Source of the DNA: Bacteroidota bacterium
GTDB taxonomy: Bacteria > Bacteroidota > Bacteroidia > Chitinophagales > Chitinophagaceae
Length of the DNA: 53,219 nucleotides
NCBI GenBank assembly: GCA_013285905.1
Contig: JABDGU010000012.1
Location: 172 to 53,390 of the forward strand
Direction: 5' to 3'
Each line of letters starts with the position of its first letter. The stretch's first letter is position 1. Below the pieces are notes generated by a model. It did no database searches. It saw only the letters and a list, made by a program, of their open reading frames with translations, and had not been told where the DNA came from. Shown piece after piece: positions 1 to 8,471 of this stretch. Position numbers and translations under genes: made by a program.

Positions 1-2
1 AT

Positions 3-962
3 AAGATACTTCTTATCAGCGAGATGGAGCTGATGAGTAAAGACCTGGGAAGGGTGCAGCCGCAAATGCTGATGTACCGCGATTTTCAGAGCCGCAATAT
101 CATGCTGCTCAATGACAAGGTTTATTTTATCGATTTCCAGGGATGTATGCAGGGGCCGCCACAGTACGATATCGCATCATTGTTATGGCAGGCCAGAGCG
201 CAATTGCCCGCCAACTGGAAAGAAGACTTGCTGAACGGCTATATTACCAGCCTTAATGATCTGCATGTGCCTCGTATGGATGAGATACATTTCCGTCGCG
301 GCTATTCCCAATTTGTATTGCTCCGCTTATTACAACTGTTGGGAGCCTATGGTTTCCGTGGATTGCTACAACATAAGGCTCTTTTTATAAGCAGTATCCA
401 TCCCGCATTGAAAAGCCTCGAGTCTTTTCTTTCCGACCATCCCCAATTGCCGGCATACCCCGAGTTCCGCTCCTTGCTTGAAAAAATTTCATCCAAGGAA
501 ATGCAGGACCGTTATGCCCAAAACCAACAAGCAGATAGTACCAAACTCCATGTGCAAGTATCCAGCTTTTCGTATAAAGAAGGAATGCCGAAGGATAAGG
601 GACCACATGGTGGCGGCTTCGTATTCGATTGCAGGGCCATTCTGAATCCTGGCCGTTACGTAGCTTATAAGCACCTTACAGGCAATGATGAAATTGTGCG
701 CCAGTTCCTGGAACGAGAATCGCGCATGCCCGAATTTATGGACCATGTATATGCGTTGGTTTCATTAAATGTTGAAGATTACCTGGCGCGTGGTTTTGAG
801 CAATTGAGTGTGGCCTTTGGCTGCACAGGTGGCCAGCACCGCTCGGTATATGCTGCGGAGCAACTGGCCAATTACTTAAGTAACCGCTATAACGTGTCCG
901 TAACAGTCAGCCATTTGAATGAGAAAAAATGGGTACTGCAACCCGAAGAGACAAACTCCTAA
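3..962 (+). CDS. Sugar-kinase-like (APH fold) protein fused to RapZ C-terminal domain, 5' end outside window
   Basis: The reading frame is open at the left edge, so the true start lies upstream; the first full codon is at 3. The N-terminal half carries an aminoglycoside-phosphotransferase-type catalytic loop (YRDFQSRN, where the usual first residue is His) followed by IDFQG and a YDIASLL stretch, as in choline/amino-sugar kinases. The last ~130 residues match the RapZ C-terminal domain, including the hallmark GCTGGQHRS. In enterobacteria that domain binds glucosamine-6-phosphate and RNA; the canonical N-terminal P-loop domain of RapZ is absent here. By family knowledge, APH-fold kinases of the AmgK type phosphorylate amino sugars in cell-wall recycling. 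A role as an amino-sugar-sensing kinase is my inference. A strong terminator follows at once. Confidence 0.85.
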   Translation, partial: KILLISEMELMSKDLGRVQPQMLMYRDFQSRNIMLLNDKVYFIDFQGCMQGPPQYDIASLLWQARAQLPANWKEDLLNGYITSLNDLHVPRMDEIHFRRGYSQFVLLRLLQLLGAYGFRGLLQHKALFISSIHPALKSLESFLSDHPQLPAYPEFRSLLEKISSKEMQDRYAQNQQADSTKLHVQVSSFSYKEGMPKDKGPHGGGFVFDCRAILNPGRYVAYKHLTGNDEIVRQFLERESRMPEFMDHVYALVSLNVEDYLARGFEQLSVAFGCTGGQHRSVYAAEQLANYLSNRYNVSVTVSHLNEKKWVLQPEETNS

Positions 963-969
963 ATAAATA

Positions 970-998
970 AAAGGCTGCATTTTTATGCAGCCTTTTTT
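970..998. terminator. Rho-independent terminator between convergent genes
   Basis: A perfect 10-bp stem (AAGGCTGCAT at 971-980 with ATGCAGCCTT at 985-994) closes a TTTT loop and is followed by a T run. A run of A precedes it, so it can also serve the convergent gene that ends at 1018. Confidence 0.85.
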
Positions 999-1017
999 AT
1001 GTAAATCAGCACTTATC

Positions 1018-1443
1018 TTATTTGGCTGTATATCCATTGTTTGGAGGCAGCTCAATACTTGTCTGGTTTACATTAATATTCCTCTCTTCATTTTTTTGCA
1101 CACCGTCATTTTGCCTGCTCGGTAAGCCTTTGTATGGGTTATCCATATCTTCATCAACTATAATGTTGTGACGCCTGTATGGGCCATTGTATGTTAAGCG
1201 TGGGTCGTCTGTAATTGACTGGCACCTAACATATACCACCTGGTTGGTTTCCGGCAATGCTTCTTCCTTTGGTTTTGTTTGCATTGCTTTCAATTGTTTG
1301 TTCAGCTGGTCTTTGCTGCATATGGTATAGCCATTCTTATTTTTACAAACCTCATAATTCTTTGCGTATGTTGATTTTTGCTGGGCTGCCGCACTGAAAT
1401 GGAAACATCCTGCAATTGTCAGTGCCATTATTATCCTTTTCAT
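1018..1443 (-). CDS. Secreted hypothetical protein, 141 aa
   Basis: A Sec signal peptide is clear: MKR, then a hydrophobic stretch ending SAAAQ near residue 20. The mature part is polar and contains three cysteines (in EVCKN, YTICS and VRCQS). I see no catalytic motif and do not recognise a family. It is alone on its strand and shares the hairpin at 970-998 with the kinase-RapZ gene. Predicted location is periplasm or outer surface. Confidence 0.7.
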   Translation of the reverse strand: MKRIIMALTIAGCFHFSAAAQQKSTYAKNYEVCKNKNGYTICSKDQLNKQLKAMQTKPKEEALPETNQVVYVRCQSITDDPRLTYNGPYRRHNIIVDEDMDNPYKGLPSRQNDGVQKNEERNINVNQTSIELPPNNGYTAK

Positions 1444-1752
1444 AAATCCTGTTTTTTTAGTGTTAATAATATCGTTCGCTTCAAATCGCTTTTCGATAAC
1501 AAGAAGTGCGAAATCCCTGCCTGCAAGTGTTAAAGGAATGATAAAGGGCTATTGTCTATAAAATCAATAGTTTATGAAAACGCAGCAATAAATGCTTGCG
1601 CTGAGAATATTTTTTTCTACACTAAAAAGTGTATTTGTTTCCCCATGATTTGGGAATTTGTCCCGAAGGGATCGATCCATTAGGAGAATTAGGAATTGGA
1701 AGCCTGCAGCGCAGGCAACTTGGGATTTGGAATTTTCGATTTGGAATTTCCC
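1444..1752. other. Gene-free spacer with small palindromes
   Basis: About 310 bp without a convincing gene. It contains a TCCC-GAA-GGGA palindrome near 1661-1671, a perfect GCCTGC/GCAGGC hairpin (1702-1716) and degenerate GGAATTTGGGAATT-type microrepeats (1686-1748) that also occur near 16248-16278 and 29953-29982. It looks like a decayed REP-type intergenic repeat. Confidence 0.5.
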
Positions 1753-1878
1753 CTATGCATTATAAGTACGGGCGCCTTTATCACGCTTCACCTTTTTATA
1801 GTGATTGGGTTTGTGCGTCATACAGGAGCTTAAGAGCATTGAGCTTAAAAGGCATATTGCAATTACTTTCTTTGCCAT
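1753..1878 (-). CDS. Small lipoprotein, 41 aa
   Basis: Starting at the ATG at 1878 the product begins MAKKVIAICLLSSMLLSSC, a compact lipoprotein signal peptide with lipobox LSSC. A basic 22-residue tail (KPNHYKKVKRDKG) follows. The frame is open further upstream to an ATG at 1950, but those extra residues would sit before the signal peptide, so the shorter start is preferred. Very small lipoproteins like this are common in Bacteroidota, and no function can be assigned. It is divergent from the Nfu gene. Confidence 0.55.
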   Translation of the reverse strand: MAKKVIAICLLSSMLLSSCMTHKPNHYKKVKRDKGARTYNA

Positions 1879-2000
1879 AATTTTTAAGGTTTGTGCCATA
1901 AATTTATTCATTTCCGGGAAATTTTGTTTTAGTATTCGGAATTTTGCCATATTTATAAGGGTATTGGCTTAATCAATTAGATTTGGGCTGAATAATTAAG

Positions 2001-2008
2001 TATTTTTG
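2001..2008 (+). promoter_or_regulatory. Possible -7 element (TATTTTTG) of the nfu gene
   Basis: TATTTTTG fits the Bacteroidota -7 consensus TAnnTTTG and lies 18 bp before the ATG. A TTTG occurs upstream at 1982-1985, but the spacing (15 bp) is shorter than usual. Confidence 0.35.
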
Positions 2009-2026
2009 TAAAAAATAATACAGACA

Positions 2027-2617
2027 ATGCTGAAGACAGGAAATACCATAGTGAGTATTTATACAGAAATGACGCCCAACCCGGAAACAATGAAATTTGT
2101 GGCCAACAAATTATTGTACCCAGGTAAAAGCATTGATTTTCCTGATGAATCAAGTGCGGGCCCGTCGCCGCTGGCAAAGGAACTTTTTGCTTTCCCTTTT
2201 ATACGTAGTGTTTTTATCGCCAGCAATTTCGTTACCCTTAGCAAAATCGCCGATACACAATGGGATGATGTGATACCTTCTGTGCGTGAGTTCCTGAAAC
2301 AATACCTGGAAGAAGGCAAACCTGTGATAAATGAAGACCAGGTGCCTGCAAAACAAGACACGAACCTGGTGAATGGGGATGATAGTGATGTGGTGGTGCG
2401 CATAAAAGAATTGTTAGAAAACTACGTAAAGCCTGCTGTTGAAATGGACGGCGGCGCCATCAGTTTTAAAGGTTATGACAGCGGTACTGTGAAGTTGATG
2501 TTGCAGGGTTCCTGCTCCGGTTGCCCCTCATCCATGATAACCCTTAAGGCTGGTATAGAGGGTATGATGAAACGCATGATACCTGAGGTGAAGGAAGTAG
2601 TAGCCGAAGCCGAATAA
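2027..2617 (+). CDS. Nfu-type iron-sulfur cluster carrier (NifU family)
   Basis: The 196-aa protein has the two-domain Nfu layout. An N-terminal Nfu_N domain spans ~residues 10-98 (TPNPETMKFV, then SPLAKELFAFPFIRSVFI). A C-terminal NifU-like domain spans ~120-196 with the cluster-binding CSGC pair at C163 and C166 inside GSCSGCPSS. Proteins of this type accept or deliver Fe-S clusters to apo-proteins in the cytosol. A shorter start at residue 15 (MTPNPE) is possible. The gene is monocistronic, ending in the hairpin at 2640-2664. Confidence 0.9.
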   Translation: MLKTGNTIVSIYTEMTPNPETMKFVANKLLYPGKSIDFPDESSAGPSPLAKELFAFPFIRSVFIASNFVTLSKIADTQWDDVIPSVREFLKQYLEEGKPVINEDQVPAKQDTNLVNGDDSDVVVRIKELLENYVKPAVEMDGGAISFKGYDSGTVKLMLQGSCSGCPSSMITLKAGIEGMMKRMIPEVKEVVAEAE

Positions 2618-2639
2618 TTTTATCTGATTTTTTTTGTAC

Positions 2640-2672
2640 AGCTTTTCCCTCTAAGGGAAAAGCTTTTCTTTT
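2640..2672. terminator. Rho-independent terminator, probably bidirectional
   Basis: An 11-bp perfect stem (AGCTTTTCCCT at 2640-2650, AGGGAAAAGCT at 2654-2664) with a 3-nt loop, followed by TTTCTTTT. It sits between two convergent genes. Confidence 0.85.
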
Positions 2673-4288
2673 CAATAATAGAATATCATATCATCATCCA
2701 GGAAAGACTGGTTTTGTTTTTTCAGCAATTCCTCTCTCACGTTTATCATTCTTTGGCGCAGGTAAAAGTCCAGCGCGGGGTTATTATCAGTTAGTAATTC
2801 TTCAGGCACTTTATCAAAGGCTATTTTAAAATTCTTCATGGGGCCCTGCAAGGCGTAATAATAGTCTTTGTTTATTTGCGCGGTATCAAAATCAGTAAGT
2901 GTGCCTGATGATGCGAGGTACATAACATCGCCGTCCAGGTCCGGCGCTACGGACGAAAACAACTGGCAATTATAACCTGCTTTTAGTATGGTATGGTATA
3001 GCAGTTTTTGCGCCATCCCTGTTTCGTTTTCTCCTATACCATCAAACTCTATGAAAATTTTGCCGTTTGCAGCCAACAGGTTTTTTAATGAATTAAAACA
3101 CTCTATGCTTAACAAATGCGATGGCACGTTCTCGCCCAGCAGGGCATCAATAATAATAAGGTCATATTTTTTTTTACAAACGTTAATATAGTGGCGGCCA
3201 TCGTCCACAATCAAATTGCCTGTGCCCTTTAGTCCGAAGTATTGCTTTGCCAATTGGGGGAGGCGTCCGTCTATCTCGACCGCATCATAGGCAATATTAT
3301 GTGCTTCAAATTGTTTGGCCACAGTACCGCCGCCCAGGCCTATCAGCAAGGCATTGCTGCCTGCGGGCAGGCAGGAGATAACAGCGTTTGTGAAGCGGGT
3401 ATAGTAGAGGAAACTATAGGAAGGATTGTCTTTATCTATCCATGTTTGCCAGTTGTGGTTTACAAGCAAGCTGCGTGTGGTCATATCATGGTTTTGCAAT
3501 TTCACTTTAAAGTCAACAACCTTTATTTGCCCCAGCATGCCTTCTTTCTGGTAAAGTATGGTGAACCTGTCGGTGGCTGGCGACATGGCGTTTTTAATAT
3601 ACAAAGCAGAGGGAGCAAGTATTAGTAAAACCAGCGTTGCCAATAGTTTTTGTTGTGGCCTCAGAAATAGCACATTCAGTATAAAAAGCAGGGAGCCTGC
3701 AACAATGCATGGTATTGAAATGCCTATAAGCGGCACCAGCCAGAAACCAGTGAGCAGGGTGGCAATAACACCACCCAAGGTAGATATGGCGTATACAGAG
3801 CCTGCGGCAGTGCCCGAATTCTTAGTTTCTGCCAGGAGGCTAATGATGATTGGGCTAACCATACCCATGCCCAGCACGGGCAATAATAGAAAGCCCAGTT
3901 GCGAAATAACAAGTCCGCTCAGAAAACCCAGGTTAAGGGTTTGCTTCATAATGAAATTGGCCCAAACCGGCATAACAATTACCAGTGCCGATGCGCATGC
4001 AATGATGAAGAATAAAAATTTCTTTCGCTTTTCCGCATCATTATTGCATATTCTGCCACCAAGGTAATAACCAATGGTAAGGGCCCCCAGCGTTATAGAT
4101 AGTGTGGAGGCCCATACATAAAGCGAGGTGCCGTAAAAAGGCGCCAGCATTTTCCCCCCTGCTAGTTCTGCCACCATCACACATGATCCTTCAATAAAGG
4201 ACAGGACTAAGAGCTTTTGTAAAGCCAGGCCCGAATTTGTATTTTTATTATCGTCTTTCAAGTAGGAATAAGTATTTAATGGTATCAA
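2672..4288 (-). CDS. Membrane-embedded spermidine-synthase-like protein (fused MFS/spermidine synthase)
   Basis: The protein has 538 residues. The N-terminal half (~20-240) is a run of seven or eight hydrophobic helices typical of fused MFS/SpeE-like proteins. The C-terminal half is a Rossmann-type methyltransferase fold resembling spermidine synthase, with ALLIGLGGGTVAK near residue 315, an acidic VEIDGR after the next strand, and VDDGRHY near 362. These proteins look like aminopropyltransferases, but most have no proven substrate and many lack the polyamine-specific residues, so a polyamine product should not be assumed. It sits in the inner membrane with a cytosolic catalytic domain. The neighbours give no pathway clue. 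Confidence 0.82.
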   Translation of the reverse strand: MIPLNTYSYLKDDNKNTNSGLALQKLLVLSFIEGSCVMVAELAGGKMLAPFYGTSLYVWASTLSITLGALTIGYYLGGRICNNDAEKRKKFLFFIIACASALVIVMPVWANFIMKQTLNLGFLSGLVISQLGFLLLPVLGMGMVSPIIISLLAETKNSGTAAGSVYAISTLGGVIATLLTGFWLVPLIGISIPCIVAGSLLFILNVLFLRPQQKLLATLVLLILAPSALYIKNAMSPATDRFTILYQKEGMLGQIKVVDFKVKLQNHDMTTRSLLVNHNWQTWIDKDNPSYSFLYYTRFTNAVISCLPAGSNALLIGLGGGTVAKQFEAHNIAYDAVEIDGRLPQLAKQYFGLKGTGNLIVDDGRHYINVCKKKYDLIIIDALLGENVPSHLLSIECFNSLKNLLAANGKIFIEFDGIGENETGMAQKLLYHTILKAGYNCQLFSSVAPDLDGDVMYLASSGTLTDFDTAQINKDYYYALQGPMKNFKIAFDKVPEELLTDNNPALDFYLRQRMINVREELLKKQNQSFLDDDMIFYY

Positions 4289-4433
4289 TAGTAAGATTTT
4301 TAAGCGTTATGACAAAACGGCGTTTAGCTTGCTTTTGCCCTTAGAAAGATTTTTATCAATTAACCTAAATATCATTTCATAATCTGCAATTCTTTTCCTT
4401 AACTTTAGGTTCTAAAATAAAAACTAAACAAAT

Positions 4434-5888
4434 ATGAAACGATTACTACTATTAATGCCTCTGTTTATGTCGCTTGCGTTTATTGCAGGTGCACAAAGCA
4501 TCCCTAACCCGGATTTTGAGAACTGGTCGGCAACTCCTATCAGTTTTGACCAGTCCGATTCAGGTTGGTATAACTCTAACCCTAATTGCATAGCCCTTCT
4601 GGATACTGTGAATGTATGGAAAATGGCGGGTGCGTCCGGCCAGGCAGTTAAATTGCAAACTACTGCAAGAACAGTTGCTACCGGTGTAATAGATACAGTA
4701 GCCGCTTATATGGCTAATACATCTTTCATGCCGCTTAGCGGGAAAGGCGGAGCCGCTTACGCTCAGACCAACCAACCACCCAGCCACCTGGAAGTGAGGT
4801 ATATGTGCGGCGTGGCGAGTTTTGACACTGCTTTTATACTCGTTATATTTAAGAAAAACGGTACCCCTACCAGCCTTACCGAGATCAGGTTGTGGGGCAG
4901 CATGGGAACCTGGAAAGATTCATCATTTGCAATAAATCCTCCGGTTCTTTATGATTCTGTAATTATAGCAGCAGTATCGACTAACATTATTACAAATATT
5001 TATAAAAATCCTGCTAGCTGGCTGGCAATTGATAATATGGTTTTTATCACTTCTTCTACGCCTCAGGCAATAGCCGGTGGTAGTTTTGATGCCTATGTTA
5101 CGCCATCGCCAAGTCTTATCAAACCTACCGGATGGGCTGAAAATGGAAACGGATTCGCTTATGACGGTGACAGCCAAAACACGACTGCACAGCACAACGC
5201 TTATGCTTTAGAATTAGTTACAGAAGCAACAGGTGGTTCCGGAGGCGGCACAGGCCCTGCTGCTATGTCTGTTAGTTCAGGTTATTTTACCAGTCGCAAT
5301 GGCTCCGGCGGTGGATTGGCCTATACTTATACCGGTGCTGACACCCTTTCAGGTTATTATAAATATACCGCTGTGGGTACTGATACAGGTTTTGTAACTG
5401 TTACATTACAACAAACAGGTGGCATAGATGTTCCGGGTTTTCCTAAAACTGTTGCATTGCCAAGCGCATCTTCTTATACCCAGTTTAAAGTAGGATGGGG
5501 CACTTCTGCTCAGCCTCCTGCAACCATGCGTATTGATTTCACATCTTCATGTTCAGGCACGCCCGGAGCCGGTTCTACACTTGTTGTTGATAACCTGAGT
5601 TTGAAATCACAATCAACTTCTTCGGTTAATAATGTAAATTTCGTGTCTGACAACTTGATTGTATTCCCTAACCCTGCTAATGACGTTTTGAATATCATGT
5701 TCAACACCATGCCAAGCAGCAATGTGACTGTAAGGATATATGATCTGGCAGGAAAAACATTATTGCAAAAAGAGTTTAGTTCTAACTCAACACTGCATGT
5801 TCCGGTAGCTCAATTACCAACAGGCATGTATTTTTACGAAGTGACTGCTGATGGCACAACAAGCCGTAATAAATTCATTAAAGAGTAA
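4434..5888 (+). CDS. T9SS cargo protein with C-terminal sorting domain, 484 aa
   Basis: A signal peptide (MKRLLLLMPLFMSLAFIAGAQ) is followed by PNPDFENW, as in many Bacteroidota carbohydrate-binding-like surface proteins. The middle is Ser/Thr/Gly-rich with two beta-rich halves, the second starting near residue 215 (GGSFDAYVTPSP). The last ~75 residues form a type A T9SS sorting domain: VFPNPANDVL, then RIYDLAGKTL, then LPTGMYFYEV and a final KFIKE. Export through the Por system to the surface or medium is predicted. The substrate is unknown. A very strong terminator follows. Confidence 0.85.
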   Translation: MKRLLLLMPLFMSLAFIAGAQSIPNPDFENWSATPISFDQSDSGWYNSNPNCIALLDTVNVWKMAGASGQAVKLQTTARTVATGVIDTVAAYMANTSFMPLSGKGGAAYAQTNQPPSHLEVRYMCGVASFDTAFILVIFKKNGTPTSLTEIRLWGSMGTWKDSSFAINPPVLYDSVIIAAVSTNIITNIYKNPASWLAIDNMVFITSSTPQAIAGGSFDAYVTPSPSLIKPTGWAENGNGFAYDGDSQNTTAQHNAYALELVTEATGGSGGGTGPAAMSVSSGYFTSRNGSGGGLAYTYTGADTLSGYYKYTAVGTDTGFVTVTLQQTGGIDVPGFPKTVALPSASSYTQFKVGWGTSAQPPATMRIDFTSSCSGTPGAGSTLVVDNLSLKSQSTSSVNNVNFVSDNLIVFPNPANDVLNIMFNTMPSSNVTVRIYDLAGKTLLQKEFSSNSTLHVPVAQLPTGMYFYEVTADGTTSRNKFIKE

Positions 5889-5903
5889 TAAACTACAATA
5901 TAA

Positions 5904-5943
5904 AGAGAGGGTGGCAACAAAATGCCACCCTCTCTTTTTTTTT
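5904..5943 (+). terminator. Rho-independent terminator of T9SS cargo gene
   Basis: A 13-bp perfect stem (5904-5916 with 5923-5935) closes a 6-nt loop and is followed by a run of T's. Confidence 0.92.
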
Positions 5944-6088
5944 ATGCAATTTCCCAATGCTATGATAGCTGCAACAACAATAGCCGCAGCTCTTTGCACA
6001 ATGCGATCATAGTATCGGGCGTATTTTGCGGATTGGATAAGTTGTTCTAATTTTATCTTAGCGTAAACCGTATTAATATTAGCAACTG

Positions 6089-7063
6089 ATGTCTTTACCT
6101 GAATATAATTTGCCCTGGATCGACTCCCCATTTTTTAATGCTGAACTGCGGGATTCAAAGCTTAGCGAAGAAGACAAAGCCTTTGTGAAACATTTTGCCG
6201 ATGAAGGCTACGTGATATTTGACCCTAAAATTGAAGAATCGGAAATAGACCTGATTGTAGCTGAATTGATGCCAAAGTTCAATAAACTTGAGACAGAGGA
6301 TAAACGCATACAGGACGCCTGGACATTTAATGAGCGTGTGCGCAAAATAGCCAGTTTGAATATTGTTTACGAAAAACTGCGCCTGCTATATAAGAGGGAG
6401 CCATTTCCCTTCCAAACTTTGAATTTTCCGGTTGGCACTCAGCAAAATACCCATTCCGACATGATACACTTCAATTCTATTCCACAAAGATTTATGTGTG
6501 GCGTATGGATAGCATTTGAAGATATTACTAACGATAATGGCCCTTTACACTATTATCCTAAAAGCCATAAGCTGCCTTTTTATGATATGATAGACATGGG
6601 GGTAAAGGCCAGTGATAACATAGAAAAGAAAAAAGCAATGATGGTTTATTTTGAGAACTATGAGTTGTTTATACAGGAAATAATAAACGCTTTAGGCTTA
6701 AAAAAAGAAGTACTCAACATCAAAAAAGGGCAGGCACTTATTTGGTCTTCAAACTTATTGCATGGTGGTGAGCATATTCTCAGGCCTGGGGCATCACGTC
6801 ATTCGCAGGTAACTCATTATTATTTTAATGACTGCATGTATTATTCACCCAAATATTCGGACGTAGCGATTAATAAAATTTATTTGACCGACCTTGTTAA
6901 TATTAAAACCGGTGAAAAAATAGTGAATAAATATTTTGACGAAGTAGTGAACCGGAGCACAAAATTGCAATTTCAAATGCAGGCAGTTAAAATGCTTAGC
7001 AAGATAGCCCCTTTATTTCCCCGGCCCATTGTTGATATGGTAAGGTCTGCAATAATGAGGTGA
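6089..7063 (+). CDS. Phytanoyl-CoA dioxygenase (PhyH) family protein, 324 aa
   Basis: The fold and motifs of Fe(II)/2-oxoglutarate oxygenases are visible: HSD at H122/D124 (NTHSDMIHF), the distal metal ligand H225 in LLHGGEHI, and an Arg shortly after (R232 or R237) for 2-oxoglutarate. GPLHYYPKSHKLP (~151-163) is typical of PhyH proteins. Members hydroxylate diverse small molecules or lipids, and the substrate cannot be told from sequence. It has no signal peptide, so it is cytosolic. It stands alone with its own terminator at 7116-7154. Confidence 0.85.
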   Translation: MSLPEYNLPWIDSPFFNAELRDSKLSEEDKAFVKHFADEGYVIFDPKIEESEIDLIVAELMPKFNKLETEDKRIQDAWTFNERVRKIASLNIVYEKLRLLYKREPFPFQTLNFPVGTQQNTHSDMIHFNSIPQRFMCGVWIAFEDITNDNGPLHYYPKSHKLPFYDMIDMGVKASDNIEKKKAMMVYFENYELFIQEIINALGLKKEVLNIKKGQALIWSSNLLHGGEHILRPGASRHSQVTHYYFNDCMYYSPKYSDVAINKIYLTDLVNIKTGEKIVNKYFDEVVNRSTKLQFQMQAVKMLSKIAPLFPRPIVDMVRSAIMR

Positions 7064-7115
7064 GGTTTACAGGAACAGGATTGATATAACAGAAGCTGTT
7101 AGTATAGTAAAACAC

Positions 7116-7154
7116 AAAAAGAAAGGCCGGTATATAATACCGGCCTTTCTTTTT
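7116..7154. terminator. Strong bidirectional terminator
   Basis: An 18-bp perfect stem (7116-7133 with 7137-7154) around a 3-nt loop. The outer pairs are an A run opposite a T run, so it works on both strands for the convergent genes ending at 7063 and 7172. Confidence 0.92.
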
Positions 7155-7171
7155 GTTGTAAAATAATGTAA

Positions 7172-8170
7172 CTACATTTTATTAGGTATATAAACATTAA
7201 CCATTTCGTTATTGCCGCCTTTAGGTAAAGAATTTACGTAGTATAGCTTTCCTTTGTAGAATACATAGATGTACCAATCGGGCACTAAAGACAATGACGC
7301 CATACAATTATTGGGTTTTTCCCCGATATGGTCGCCAAGGCTTATGTTGTACATCAGTGGTTCGCGTGATATGCGCAAACTTGCTTTCAGGTAATCTTTC
7401 AGAAAATCGCTTTCCTTTTGCCTGTTACGGAAATCGGAGGGAATAGCGCCTTTTGAAACATCTGTTTTATAACGTGTTTTGGCAATATTATAATGGAGCT
7501 GATCAACGATATATATATCAATATTAGAAGGTGATCCTGCACGTGCGAATAGAGAATCGTCGATAGTGATCATGTATTTGCAATTATTATAGTGTGGATT
7601 ATCTGAAACTGTTGCCCATGCTGCACGCAGCTTGATGTCATCTATAGCATTTGCCCTAACATACTCACCAGCTTCCCTCACGGCATTTTGTAAATTAAAA
7701 AGCGTTTGGTCCAAATCCCATCCTTCTATCATGGTCATCCCTTCGTTAATAGTCATCATTACCCTGTTGTTCAACACATACATAAAATGCCTGTTAGCAG
7801 AATTATTGATGATAGCGCCACTTATTGCATTTTGCAGGATGTAATATTCATTAAGCCAGTTTTTTATGTCTGCACTGGCTTCTGTTACCCTGTGTTTTGT
7901 TTTCACCGTTTTCTCTAGTTCCTTAACGGACGCATCATATTGCATACCCGTAACATACTTGTCATAACGCTGGTTGGCGAATGTATCAACACTTGCCTGG
8001 TTATTAATAAGCCGTTGAGACCATAAGGCCAATTTCGCGTCAGCGTCATAGGCGTTGCCAAAACTATGACCGCCATAGTTTATTGAAGCACTGGCGTCAT
8101 TACCACCGCTTTGTGAAAAACCTTTTACAGAAAATAATAAAAATGCAAATAATAACAATGCTTTGTTCAT
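7172..8170 (-). CDS. Secreted hypothetical protein, 332 aa
   Basis: I chose the ATG at 8170 because it begins a normal signal peptide (MNKALLLFAFLLFSVKGFSQ); the frame opens eight codons earlier (MPIKYHGG), which would bury it. The mature protein is mostly helical, contains WSQRLINNQ and many polar residues, and ends in a beta-rich stretch (WYIYVFYKGKLYYVNS). No catalytic motif or family is recognised. It is a predicted periplasmic protein. The next 300 bp upstream hold no gene. Confidence 0.65.
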   Translation of the reverse strand: MNKALLLFAFLLFSVKGFSQSGGNDASASINYGGHSFGNAYDADAKLALWSQRLINNQASVDTFANQRYDKYVTGMQYDASVKELEKTVKTKHRVTEASADIKNWLNEYYILQNAISGAIINNSANRHFMYVLNNRVMMTINEGMTMIEGWDLDQTLFNLQNAVREAGEYVRANAIDDIKLRAAWATVSDNPHYNNCKYMITIDDSLFARAGSPSNIDIYIVDQLHYNIAKTRYKTDVSKGAIPSDFRNRQKESDFLKDYLKASLRISREPLMYNISLGDHIGEKPNNCMASLSLVPDWYIYVFYKGKLYYVNSLPKGGNNEMVNVYIPNKM

Positions 8171-8471
8171 ACCGCCATGATATTTAATTGGCATGAAAAT
8201 AATACATCTGAATATACATTCATAATATTATGGGAAAGTTTTTCTCAGATTTTTGAATAATGGAGTATTTTTTACTCAAAACATGTAAAATAAGCGGTTC
8301 AGTAGCTGAAAACACCGTTTCATACCAGGCTTGGATAGAATAGCTTATATCAAATTTGCCCATTTGTAATTAATAATGTTAAATTTTTTAATCTGCATTG
8401 TAAGAAGCCTTGTTTGGCAGAACATAACGCGAATAATTAATTAGGTTTGCAGTCCGGATTAAAAACGATAA
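8171..8471. other. Divergent intergenic region, nothing recognisable
   Basis: An AT-rich 300-bp spacer between divergent genes. It must hold both promoters, but I see no confident TAnnTTTG element, hairpin or repeat. Confidence 0.4.

Noticed and set aside
1629-1880. An 83-codon plus-strand ORF
   Set aside because: It runs antisense to the small lipoprotein and through the palindrome-rich spacer.
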